DNA from: an uncultured Actinomycetes bacterium
Lineage (GTDB): Bacteria; Actinomycetota; Thermoleophilia; Solirubrobacterales; 70-9
Direction of reading: 5' to 3'
DNA length: 9,017 nucleotides
NCBI GenBank assembly: GCA_946886425.1
Contig: CAMPIP010000093.1
Location: 1 to 9,017 of the forward strand
Shown: in pieces, positions 1 to 5,991 of the stretch
Layout of the letters: every line of letters begins with the position of its first letter
How positions within the stretch are numbered: the first letter of the stretch is position 1
Made by a program: the position numbers and the translations under genes
The notes under the pieces: model-generated
The model's database searches: none
What the model was told of the DNA's origin: nothing
The model's input: only the letters and a program-made list of their open reading frames with translations

Positions 1-222
1 CCGCTCTACCGCCGGTTCGCCCACGGCGCCTTCGTCGGCGGCACCCTCTCCCCGCGCCCGGCCGGGCCGAGCCCCGGCAACGTCCTCGCCCCGAGCCCCC
101 CGCACCGGGTCGAAGGGCTCTGGCGGCGGCAGCGCCGGGCCAACCTCCGACACGCCATGCTCGGCGCCGTCGCGGCCGCGGCCGCGGGCTTGCTCGCGGC
201 GCCGCGGAAACCGTCTGGCTAG
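1..222 (+). CDS. C-terminal fragment of probable short-chain dehydrogenase/reductase (5' end outside window)
   Basis: Frame 1 is open from the window edge to a TAG at 220-222 and gives 73 residues. The segment around residues 24-39 (PGNVLAP, then H, V and G at intervals) resembles the tail found after the Rossmann fold in many actinobacterial SDR proteins, where a P-x-N-L/V-x-x-P-x-P stretch is followed by a GDH-like turn. It ends with an Arg-rich stretch and an Ala/Leu-rich hydrophobic helix (about residues 53-67) that could touch the membrane. The cofactor-binding and Tyr-x-x-x-Lys regions lie outside the window, so the family call rests on the tail alone. The stop is only 9 bases before the next start, so the two genes are probably co-transcribed. 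It could be another protein with a similar low-complexity tail. Confidence 0.5.
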   Translation, partial: PLYRRFAHGAFVGGTLSPRPAGPSPGNVLAPSPPHRVEGLWRRQRRANLRHAMLGAVAAAAAGLLAAPRKPSG

Positions 223-231
223 GTTTGCCCG

Positions 232-2295
232 ATGGAGGTTTCGCTTGGCCGCTACCTGGGGATCCGCCGCGAGCTCGTCACCGTCCTCGAGCGCGGCGGC
301 TCGCTGGCCGAGGCGGCGCCCCCCTTCCTGGCGATGGTCGCCGCCGCCACCGACGGCGAGACGGCGGCGCTCTGGGCACCGGACGGCGGCAGCCCGATGC
401 GGCTGCTGGCAAGCTGGGGGGGCGACCACGACTGGCCCGAGCAGGTCGAGCCGCCCTTCGCGGCCGGCCTGCCCGCCGGCGCCACGCCGGTGCCGATCGG
501 CCCGGAGTCCCGGCCGCTCGCCCTGGCGGCCGTTCGCTTCGCCGACTCGGCCGCGCCGACGACCGAGCAGCGGGCCCTCCTGGCCGCCTTCGCCGACCAG
601 CTCGCCGCCTTCTCGGCAATCCGCGAGGCGGAAACCGAGCTCCGCGAGCAGGAAGAGCTGACCGCCGAGGCCGAGCGCGTGCGCAACCACCTCGCCGAGG
701 TCGTCAGGGGCACCGAGGACGCGGTGATGAGCAAGGACCTCGACGGCGTCGTCACCGCCTGGAACCCCGCCGCCGAACGCCTTTACGGGTACAGCGCCGA
801 GGAGGCGGTCGGCCGCCACATCTCCTTCCTGATCCCGCCCGACCACCATGGCGAGGAGATGGAGATCCTCCGTCGGGTGATCGGCGGCGAGCGGCTCGAG
901 ACCTACGAGACCGAGCGAATCCGCGCCGACGGCACCCGGATCGCCGTCTCGCTGACCGTCTCGCAGATCCGCAGCCCCCTGCGCGGCGTCGTCGGCGCCT
1001 CGGTGATCGCCCGCGACATCACCGCCGAGAAACGCCGGCGCCGCGCCCAGGAGTTCCTGGTCGCGGCCAGCCGCCTGCTCGACACCTCGCTCGACCCGGC
1101 CGAGACGGCCCGCACGATCGTCGCCACCGCCGTCCCCGAGCTGGCCGAGCTGTGCCTGATCGACTTCGTCCGCGAGGACGGCTGGCTCGGCGACACCATC
1201 GTCGCTGGCGCGAGTCCGGAGCTGGCGGCCCGCCTGGAGCGGATCCGCCACCAGTCGCCGATCGACCCGGCGGGACAGCATCCGGTCGCGCAGGTCCTGC
1301 GTGAGGAGCGGCCGATGATCTGGCGCGAGTTGAGCTCCCCGGGCGTCGTCGAGGCCGTCGCCCAGAACGACGACCACCGCCGCCTGATGGCCGAGGCCGG
1401 CTACAACTCGGCCGCGGTGGTCGCGCTGCGGGCCCGTGGCCGGACCCTAGGTGCCCTCTCCTTCCTGCACGTCAAGCCGGACCTCCGCTACGACGCCGGC
1501 GATCTCGAGTTCCTCGCCGAGCTCGGCGACCGGGCGGCGATGGCGCTGGACAACGCCCGCCTCTACAGCGAGCGCGACCGGATCGCCCAGAACCTGCAGC
1601 GCGGCCTGCGCCCCTCCGGGCCGGCGCCGGTGCCCGGGCTGGAGGTCTCGGTCGTCTTCGAGGCCGCCGGCGAGGGAATCGACATCGGCGGCGACTTCTA
1701 CGACGTGCTGCCGACCGACGACGGCTGCTGGATCCTGATCGGCGACGTCGCCGGCAAGGGCAGTGCCGCCGCCGGGGTCTCGGTCGCCGCCCGCCACTCG
1801 GTCGCTGGCCTGACCCGGGTGATCGGCGAGCCCGAGGAGGTGCTGGCCGGCGCCAACGAGCTGCTGCTGGCCGGCACGACGTTGAACGACTTCGCGACCG
1901 CGCAGCTGCTGCGGCTGCGGCGCCAGGGCGATGGCTGGCGGCTGAAGCTGGCCGGCGCCGGGCACCCGCCGGCGATCCACGCGGGCTCCCACGGCACCCG
2001 TCAGCTCGGCGGCGGGACCCTGCTGGGCGCTTACGAGAATTCCAATGTCAGCTCGCACGAGGTCGAGCTGGCCCCCGGCGACACCCTCGTCCTCTGCACC
2101 GACGGCTGGCTCGAGGCCGGCCCGCCCGACGACCACCAGGACCCCGCCGCGCTGGCGGCGGCGGTCGAGCCGCTGGCCGGACTCGACCTCGAGGAGGTGA
2201 CCGCGCGGCTGCGCGCCGACGCGGTCGGTCGCGGCGGCGGCTCGCTCCGCGACGACCTGGTGCTGATCGCGGTGCGGGTAGCCAACTCCTCTTAG
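232..2295 (+). CDS. GAF-PAS-GAF sensor protein with C-terminal PP2C (SpoIIE/RsbU-type) Ser/Thr phosphatase
   Basis: This 687-residue protein has no signal peptide or membrane segment and should be cytoplasmic. An N-terminal GAF-like region (about 15-130) leads through a Glu/Arg-rich probable coiled coil (130-155) to a canonical PAS domain (about 156-268, with WNPAAERLYGYSAEEAVG and a PAC-like ERIRADGT). A second GAF domain follows (about 272-445), then the usual linker (ERDRIAQNLQRGLRP) and a PP2C_SIG domain (about 470-684). Manganese/magnesium-binding motifs are present: GGDFYD (486-491), GDVAGKG (504-510), GAGHPP (575-580), TDG (623-625) and DD (674-675). The family dephosphorylates anti-sigma-factor antagonists (STAS proteins) in partner-switching stress pathways. 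No STAS protein, anti-sigma kinase or HATPase domain is visible here, so its target must be encoded elsewhere. No Shine-Dalgarno precedes the ATG at 232; 9 bases separate it from the upstream stop, which suggests translational coupling. Confidence 0.93.
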   Translation: MEVSLGRYLGIRRELVTVLERGGSLAEAAPPFLAMVAAATDGETAALWAPDGGSPMRLLASWGGDHDWPEQVEPPFAAGLPAGATPVPIGPESRPLALAAVRFADSAAPTTEQRALLAAFADQLAAFSAIREAETELREQEELTAEAERVRNHLAEVVRGTEDAVMSKDLDGVVTAWNPAAERLYGYSAEEAVGRHISFLIPPDHHGEEMEILRRVIGGERLETYETERIRADGTRIAVSLTVSQIRSPLRGVVGASVIARDITAEKRRRRAQEFLVAASRLLDTSLDPAETARTIVATAVPELAELCLIDFVREDGWLGDTIVAGASPELAARLERIRHQSPIDPAGQHPVAQVLREERPMIWRELSSPGVVEAVAQNDDHRRLMAEAGYNSAAVVALRARGRTLGALSFLHVKPDLRYDAGDLEFLAELGDRAAMALDNARLYSERDRIAQNLQRGLRPSGPAPVPGLEVSVVFEAAGEGIDIGGDFYDVLPTDDGCWILIGDVAGKGSAAAGVSVAARHSVAGLTRVIGEPEEVLAGANELLLAGTTLNDFATAQLLRLRRQGDGWRLKLAGAGHPPAIHAGSHGTRQLGGGTLLGAYENSNVSSHEVELAPGDTLVLCTDGWLEAGPPDDHQDPAALAAAVEPLAGLDLEEVTARLRADAVGRGGGSLRDDLVLIAVRVANSS

Positions 2296-2810
2296 CGGCC
2301 CAGCTCGCGCTTCAGCAGCATCAGACCGACCAGGGTCTTGGCGTCGGCGATCCCGGGCAGGGCCGAGTCGATCTCGGCGACCGGCAGGCGCACCAGCTCG
2401 ATCTGCTCCTCGTCATCGGGATCTGGATCGACCTCGGTGAGCCGGGTGGCGGCGTAGATCACGATCGCCTCGTCGACGTAACCGGGGCTGGCGTAGATCG
2501 TCTGCAGCTCCGACCAGCGCTCGGCGGCCAGCCCGACCTCCTCGGCGAGCTCGCGCTTGCCGCAGGTCAACGCGCTCTCGCCGGGGTCGATCTTGCCGGC
2601 CGGGATCTCCAGCAGCCGGTCGTGCTCGACCGCCTCGCGCGGCTGGCGGACCAGGTAGACGAAGCGCTCGTCGTAGGCGACGACGCCGACCGAGCCGGGG
2701 TGCTCGACGACCTCGCGCTCGACCTCGCTGCCGTCGGCGCGGCGGTAGCGCTTGCGGGCGACGTCGACGAACGCCCCCGTGAAGACCTTCTCCGAGCCGA
2801 GCAGCTGCAC
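2292..2810 (-). CDS. NUDIX hydrolase, ADP-ribose pyrophosphatase-like
   Basis: From a GTG at 2810 the protein has 172 residues. It carries a perfect Nudix box G-x5-E-x7-R-E-L-x-E-E-x-G-L at residues 72-94. The leading VQLLGSEKVF-x-GAF, the HPGSVGVVAYDE strand and LVRQPREAVEHDRLLEIPAGK are typical of ADP-ribose/nucleoside-diphosphate-sugar pyrophosphatases, which split ADP-ribose into AMP and ribose 5-phosphate with Mg2+. The exact substrate cannot be read from sequence. The start is uncertain: TTG at 2828 or 2843, or ATG at 2858 with a GAGGAGGAGG directly upstream, would add 6, 11 or 16 residues. The last two would overlap the signal peptide of the divergent peptidase gene. The GTG was chosen because family homology begins there and it leaves the neighbour intact. 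Its TAA (2294-2292) overlaps the TAG of the convergent phosphatase gene. Confidence 0.9.
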   Translation of the reverse strand: MQLLGSEKVFTGAFVDVARKRYRRADGSEVEREVVEHPGSVGVVAYDERFVYLVRQPREAVEHDRLLEIPAGKIDPGESALTCGKRELAEEVGLAAERWSELQTIYASPGYVDEAIVIYAATRLTEVDPDPDDEEQIELVRLPVAEIDSALPGIADAKTLVGLMLLKRELGR

Positions 2811-2829
2811 ATACGATTCGTACCGCAAA
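2811..2829. promoter_or_regulatory. Minimal divergent start region with an 11-base palindrome
   Basis: With the chosen starts, only 19 bases separate the NUDIX gene from the M1 peptidase gene. The segment is AT-richer than its surroundings and contains the perfect palindrome TACGA-T-TCGTA at 2812-2822. TACGAT on the plus strand also fits a loose TANNNT -10 element, as does the minus-strand version, so one or both genes might be transcribed leaderless from here. Neither start has a recognisable Shine-Dalgarno. The regulatory role is inference; if the NUDIX start is at 2858, this stretch is coding. Confidence 0.3.
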
Positions 2830-4188
2830 GTGCCCCGGCTCAAGCGCCTCCTCCCCATCCTCCTCCTCGCCGGGCTTGCCGCGGCGCCGACCGCGGCCAC
2901 CGCCGACCCCGCCCGCGAACCGTTCTTCCCGCGCACCGGCAACCGCGGCTACGACGTCTCCAGCTACGAGGCGCGGTTGCGCTACGCGCCGGCCAGCGGC
3001 CAGCTGCACGCGCGGGTATCGATCGAGGCGACCGCGACGCAGGGGCTTTCGCGCTTCTCGCTCGACCTTTACGGCCTGCGGGTCGGCGCGGTCCGGGTCG
3101 CCGGCCAGGAAGCCCGCTTCAGCCGCGGCCGCGGCAAGCTCAAGGTCGTGCCGGCGCGGCGCCTCGCCCCCGGCGACTCGTTCGGAATCGTCGTCACCTA
3201 CGGCGGCCGGCCGCGCCGGGTCATCGACCCCGACGGCACCTCGGAGGGCTGGAACCGAACCGACGACGGCGCCTTCGCGGTCGGCGAGCCGGTCGGCACC
3301 CCGGCCTGGCTGGTCTGCAACAACGCCCTCGCCGACAAGGCCTACTTCAGCTTTGACGTCACCGTCCCGGCGAAGCTCGCCGCCGTCGCCAACGGCCGCC
3401 TCGCCAGGGTCGAGCGCGGCCGCTCGCTGGCCCGCTTCCGCTGGGAGGGCAGCGAGCCGATGGCCGCCTACCTGGCGGTGCTGGGGATCGGCCGCGGCAA
3501 GCTCGCCCACCACCGCGCCGCCGGCGTCCCGGCCTGGACCCTGGTCGACCCGCGCTTCGCCGAGCACCAGCGCGCCCTGGCGGGGCTGCCGCGAGCGATC
3601 CGGCTCTTCAGCCGCGTCTTCGGGCCCTACCCGTTCGACAGCACCGGCTCGATCGTCGACTACGCGCCTGAGCTGGGCTACGCCCTGGAGACCCAGACGC
3701 GACCGATTTACGCCTTCGCACCCGACGTGGCGACCGTCGCCCACGAGACCGCCCACCAGTGGTTCGGCGACTCGGTCGGGCTGCGGCGCTGGCCGGAAAT
3801 CTGGCTCAACGAGGGCCTCGCGACCTGGGCCCAGTGGTACTTCGCCGAGCGCCAGGGCGGCCCCAGCGCCGCCCGGACCTTCCGCCGCCTCTACGCCACC
3901 CCGGCCGCGAGCAAGCGGTTCTGGGACCCGCCCTCGGCCCGGCCCGGCTCGCCCGAGCACCTCTTCGGGTACTCGGTCTACGCCCGCGGCGGCATGGCCG
4001 TGCAGGCGCTCCGCGAGCGGATCGGCACCCAAGCGCTGCTGAGGACCCTGCGCCGCTGGGCGACCGAGCACCGCCACGCCACCGGGACGATCCGCCAGTT
4101 CGAAGCGCTCGCCGCCGAAGTTTCCGGCGAGGACGTCCGCCCCCTCTTTCGGCGCTGGCTCTACCGCCCCGGCAAGCCGCCGCTCTGA
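2830..4188 (+). CDS. Secreted M1 family zinc metallopeptidase (aminopeptidase-like)
   Basis: The GTG start at 2830 gives 452 residues beginning with a signal peptide (MPRLKRLLPILLLAGLAAA, likely cleaved after A25 in TATA-DP). There is no lipobox Cys, so the product should be released. A beta-rich N-terminal domain (about 30-220) precedes the catalytic domain. The zinc site is HETAH at 305-309 with the third ligand E328, exactly HEXXH-x18-E. The substrate-binding GAMEN motif appears as GYALE (283-287) followed by TQTR, and Y384 in VYARGG is the likely transition-state tyrosine. M1 enzymes remove N-terminal residues from peptides. At about 450 residues this is the short form that lacks the large C-terminal helical domain of PepN. 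An ATG at 2752 would add 26 residues ahead of the signal peptide and lies opposite the NUDIX gene, so it was rejected. The end faces the YihY gene 18 bases away. Confidence 0.93.
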   Translation: MPRLKRLLPILLLAGLAAAPTAATADPAREPFFPRTGNRGYDVSSYEARLRYAPASGQLHARVSIEATATQGLSRFSLDLYGLRVGAVRVAGQEARFSRGRGKLKVVPARRLAPGDSFGIVVTYGGRPRRVIDPDGTSEGWNRTDDGAFAVGEPVGTPAWLVCNNALADKAYFSFDVTVPAKLAAVANGRLARVERGRSLARFRWEGSEPMAAYLAVLGIGRGKLAHHRAAGVPAWTLVDPRFAEHQRALAGLPRAIRLFSRVFGPYPFDSTGSIVDYAPELGYALETQTRPIYAFAPDVATVAHETAHQWFGDSVGLRRWPEIWLNEGLATWAQWYFAERQGGPSAARTFRRLYATPAASKRFWDPPSARPGSPEHLFGYSVYARGGMAVQALRERIGTQALLRTLRRWATEHRHATGTIRQFEALAAEVSGEDVRPLFRRWLYRPGKPPL

Positions 4189-4206
4189 GCCGCGAGGAGG
4201 CCGGCC

Positions 4207-5187
4207 TTAGGTCGTGCGCTGGTCCTTCGGCTCCTGGCGCGGCTCCAGCTGCAGCTCCCGCTCGGCCCGCGGCACGCCTTCGGAGATCTCGAGGCTGCGC
4301 TCGCGCTCGGAGTTGAGCTGGTGGCCGAAGAGAATCGCCAGGTTGGAGATCCAGAGCCAGACGAGCAGGGCGACGAGGCCGCCGAGCGTCCCGTAGGTCT
4401 TGTCGTAGGAACCGAAGTTGGAGACGTAGAAGGCGAACAGCGCCGAGGCGACCGCCCAGGCGACGATCGCGACCAGGCTGCCCGGCGTCACCCAGTGGAA
4501 CCCGCGCAGCTTCACGTTCGGCGAGGCGTAGTAGAGGACGGAGACCATGGTGATGAAGATCGCCGCCATCACCGGCCACTTGGCGACGTTCCAGACGTCG
4601 ACGGCGGTCCCGCCGATCCCGATCGGTTCGGCGACCGCGCTGACCACCGGGCCGGTCAGGACCAGGCCGAGCAGGAGCAGCGCCATCATCGTCACCAGCA
4701 GCAGGGTCACCGCGATCTGCAGGGGACGAAGCTTCCAGAAGGGGCGGCCCTCGGGCGTCTCGTAGATCACGTTGGAGGCGCGCATGAAGGCGCCGACGTA
4801 CGCGGACGCCGACCAGATCGCCGCGACGAGGCCGAGCACGAAGGCGAAGCCGGCGGCTTTCTGGTCGGAGGCGAGCGATTCGATCGGCCCCGAGAAGGTT
4901 TCCGCCGCCGATTCGGGTCCGATTTCGGTGATGATCTCGGTCAGGCTCTCGGTGGTCGATTTGGGGTCGCCGAAGATCCCGATCAGCGAGACCATCGCGA
5001 TCAGGGCCGGAAACAGCGAGAGCAGGCTGTAGTAGGTGAGCGCCGCCGCCCAGTCGGTGAGGTTGTCCTCGAGGAACTCCGTCGCGGTCCGCTTCAGGGT
5101 CGCCGGCCAGCCGGAGTCGCTGTCCACGCCTTCCGGGCGGTAGTCGCGGCGGACGGGGTCGAGATCGGCGTCGCGGTCGTCGGGCAT
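4207..5187 (-). CDS. YihY/virulence factor BrkB family inner-membrane protein
   Basis: The 326-residue protein has an acidic N-terminal tail, about six hydrophobic segments (roughly 47-73, 111-135, 155-180, 200-220, 234-256, 266-290) and a charged C-terminal tail. Family hallmarks are AAALTYYSLLSLFPAL in the first segment, YYASPNVKLRGFHWVTPG (219-236), and YDKTYGTLGG (261-270) leading into the last membrane helix with GHQLNSE. The family was once called ribonuclease BN by mistake; its biochemical role is still unsettled and nuclease activity should not be assumed. The ATG at 5187 has a weak GGGGA a few bases upstream. The alkyltransferase gene lies 61 bases upstream on the same strand, so they may share a transcript. 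Its stop faces the M1 peptidase stop across 18 bases that hold GGCCGGCC (4199-4206). Confidence 0.93.
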   Translation of the reverse strand: MPDDRDADLDPVRRDYRPEGVDSDSGWPATLKRTATEFLEDNLTDWAAALTYYSLLSLFPALIAMVSLIGIFGDPKSTTESLTEIITEIGPESAAETFSGPIESLASDQKAAGFAFVLGLVAAIWSASAYVGAFMRASNVIYETPEGRPFWKLRPLQIAVTLLLVTMMALLLLGLVLTGPVVSAVAEPIGIGGTAVDVWNVAKWPVMAAIFITMVSVLYYASPNVKLRGFHWVTPGSLVAIVAWAVASALFAFYVSNFGSYDKTYGTLGGLVALLVWLWISNLAILFGHQLNSERERSLEISEGVPRAERELQLEPRQEPKDQRTT

Positions 5188-5248
5188 AGGTCCCCGCTAC
5201 CCGTTCGGGACGGAACGATTCGCCGCGAGGCGCGGGCTGCCGAGCCGG
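5188..5248. other. Short spacer between alkyltransferase and YihY genes
   Basis: These 61 bases separate two same-strand genes. I see only a weak hairpin, CGTTC (5202-5206) with GAACG (5213-5217), and no T-tract that would make it an intrinsic terminator. Nothing here excludes co-transcription. Confidence 0.4.
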
Positions 5249-5776
5249 TCAGGCCAGGGCCAACTGGCGGAACGCCCAGGCCGGCTCCGGCGGCAGCCCG
5301 GCGGCGACGCGGCCCTCGAGCTCGAGCAGCGCCTGCTTGCGGTGCAGGCCGCCGCCATAGCCGGTCAGCGAGCCGTCGGCCCCGATCACCCGGTGGCAGG
5401 GAACGACGATCGGCGTCGGCGTGCGGCCGACCGCGGCGCCTACCTCGCGCGCCTGCCCCGGCCGCCCGATCCGCCGCGCCAGCTCGCCGTAGCTGACCGT
5501 GGAGCCGAACGGAATCTCCCGCAGCTCCTCCCAAACCCGCTGCTGGAAGGGCGATCCGAGCAGCTGCAGCGGCAGCTCGAAGCGCTGCCGCTCGCCGGCG
5601 AAGTACTGCTCCAGCTGCCGGGACGCCTCGGCCAGGCGGCCGGGATCGCGGTCCCCCTCCGCGAAGCGATCGCCCTTGCCGGGAAAGCGCACCGCCCGCA
5701 GGCGGCCCTCGCGCTCGACCAGGGTGAGGGGCCCGATCGGGCTCTGATAGACGCTCCAGGCGGGGCTCATCTCCAT
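5249..5776 (-). CDS. ogt: Methylated-DNA-[protein]-cysteine S-methyltransferase (Ogt/MGMT family)
   Basis: From the ATG at 5776 the protein has 175 residues, the normal size for a single-domain Ogt. It repairs O6-alkylguanine by transferring the alkyl group irreversibly to its own cysteine. The active site is PCHR with C127 (126-129), followed by VIGADGSLTGYGGGLHRKQALLELEG, the standard signature. The helix-turn-helix region includes FGSTVSYGELA (90-100), and R110 in AREVGAA matches the arginine finger that fills the gap left by the flipped base. The usual Asn in the N-P-x-P-I-x-x-P-C-H-R segment is replaced by Thr (T119 in GRTPTP). Another ATG two codons in (5770) is equally possible; neither has a clear Shine-Dalgarno. 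The frame stays open to 6001, but that extension runs opposite the riboswitch and is not credible. YihY follows downstream. Confidence 0.93.
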   Translation of the reverse strand: MEMSPAWSVYQSPIGPLTLVEREGRLRAVRFPGKGDRFAEGDRDPGRLAEASRQLEQYFAGERQRFELPLQLLGSPFQQRVWEELREIPFGSTVSYGELARRIGRPGQAREVGAAVGRTPTPIVVPCHRVIGADGSLTGYGGGLHRKQALLELEGRVAAGLPPEPAWAFRQLALA

Positions 5777-5855
5777 GCAGATCAAACGGCAGCCACCGGC
5801 GGAGCGTGAGGTCGACAGCGCAACTTCGCCCGAATTGGCTTGTTGAAGCCCGAAA
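5777..5855. promoter_or_regulatory. Divergent intergenic region upstream of ogt and of the riboswitch
   Basis: This 79-base stretch must contain the promoters for the leftward alkyltransferase gene and the rightward riboswitch transcript. It is AT-richer than the genes, mainly at 5831-5847. Visible elements are a direct repeat of GCCCGAA (5828-5834 and 5848-5854) and a small hairpin GGCTT-GTTG-AAGCC (5837-5850) between the copies. I cannot assign -35/-10 hexamers with confidence. The promoter role follows from position rather than from a recognised motif. Confidence 0.4.
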
Positions 5856-5980
5856 TCACGCCTAATCCCGGGCAGGAGCCCGGGAGCGGGGGACCCAAGT
5901 GTTTGGGGCGAGCCCACCGATTCAGGTGGGGGCGCAGGCTCCTTCAGCGCCAGCCCGACAGCTAACCCCGTCGGCCGACG
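5856..5980 (+). ncRNA. ydaO/yuaA riboswitch (cyclic di-AMP sensing leader)
   Basis: The leader contains the conserved blocks of the ydaO-yuaA class in order. They are the CCTAAT box (5861-5866), a perfect 7-bp hairpin CCCGGGC/GCCCGGG (5867-5884), AGCGGGGGACCCA (5885-5897), TGGGGCGA (5904-5911), a CCCACC/GGTGGG hairpin (5913-5930), a GGCGC/GCGCC hairpin (5931-5951), and CCGACAGCTAACCCCGT (5955-5971). This class binds two c-di-AMP molecules and in known cases lowers downstream expression when the ligand is abundant. It precedes a secreted NlpC/P60-like gene, one of the typical actinobacterial targets. No T-tract terminator follows. The outer closing stem looks short (GCC 5860-5862 with GGC 5973-5975), so the exact ends are approximate. 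An anti-Shine-Dalgarno in the last hairpin loop suggests control at translation, which is inference. Confidence 0.93.
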
Positions 5981-5987
5981 AAGGAGG
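5981..5987 (+). promoter_or_regulatory. Shine-Dalgarno AAGGAGG of the riboswitch-controlled gene
   Basis: AAGGAGG ends 4 bases before the ATG at 5992. It is the strongest ribosome-binding site in the window and fixes that start, although the frame is open further upstream. G5980 through G5986 (GAAGGAG) are exactly complementary to CTCCTTC at 5939-5945 in the preceding riboswitch hairpin loop. The palindrome CGTCGGCCGACG (5969-5980) abuts it. Confidence 0.75.
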
Positions 5988-5991
5988 ACCG

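Noticed and set aside
225..1304. Overlapping plus-strand frame of about 359 codons
   Set aside because: It is a +2-shifted shadow of the GAF-PAS-GAF phosphatase; the product is Arg/Pro-rich low-complexity sequence.
2413..4077. Long minus-strand open frame of about 550 codons
   Set aside because: It lies opposite the M1 peptidase gene, which has a full set of catalytic motifs. The translation is Arg/Ala/Gly-rich without domains, as expected for antisense of high-GC coding sequence.
4199..4206. GGCCGGCC palindrome between the convergent M1 and YihY stops as a terminator
   Set aside because: It has no loop and no T-tract, and an 8-base GC palindrome is expected often at this composition.
5812..5840. 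Possible promoter for the riboswitch transcript: TCGACA with a TTGGCT about 17 bases downstream
   Set aside because: The putative -10 is a poor match, and actinobacterial promoters are too variable to call on this.
5899..5991. Upstream start for the NlpC/P60-like gene
   Set aside because: It would translate the riboswitch aptamer. The ATG at 5992 has a strong AAGGAGG and begins a good signal peptide.
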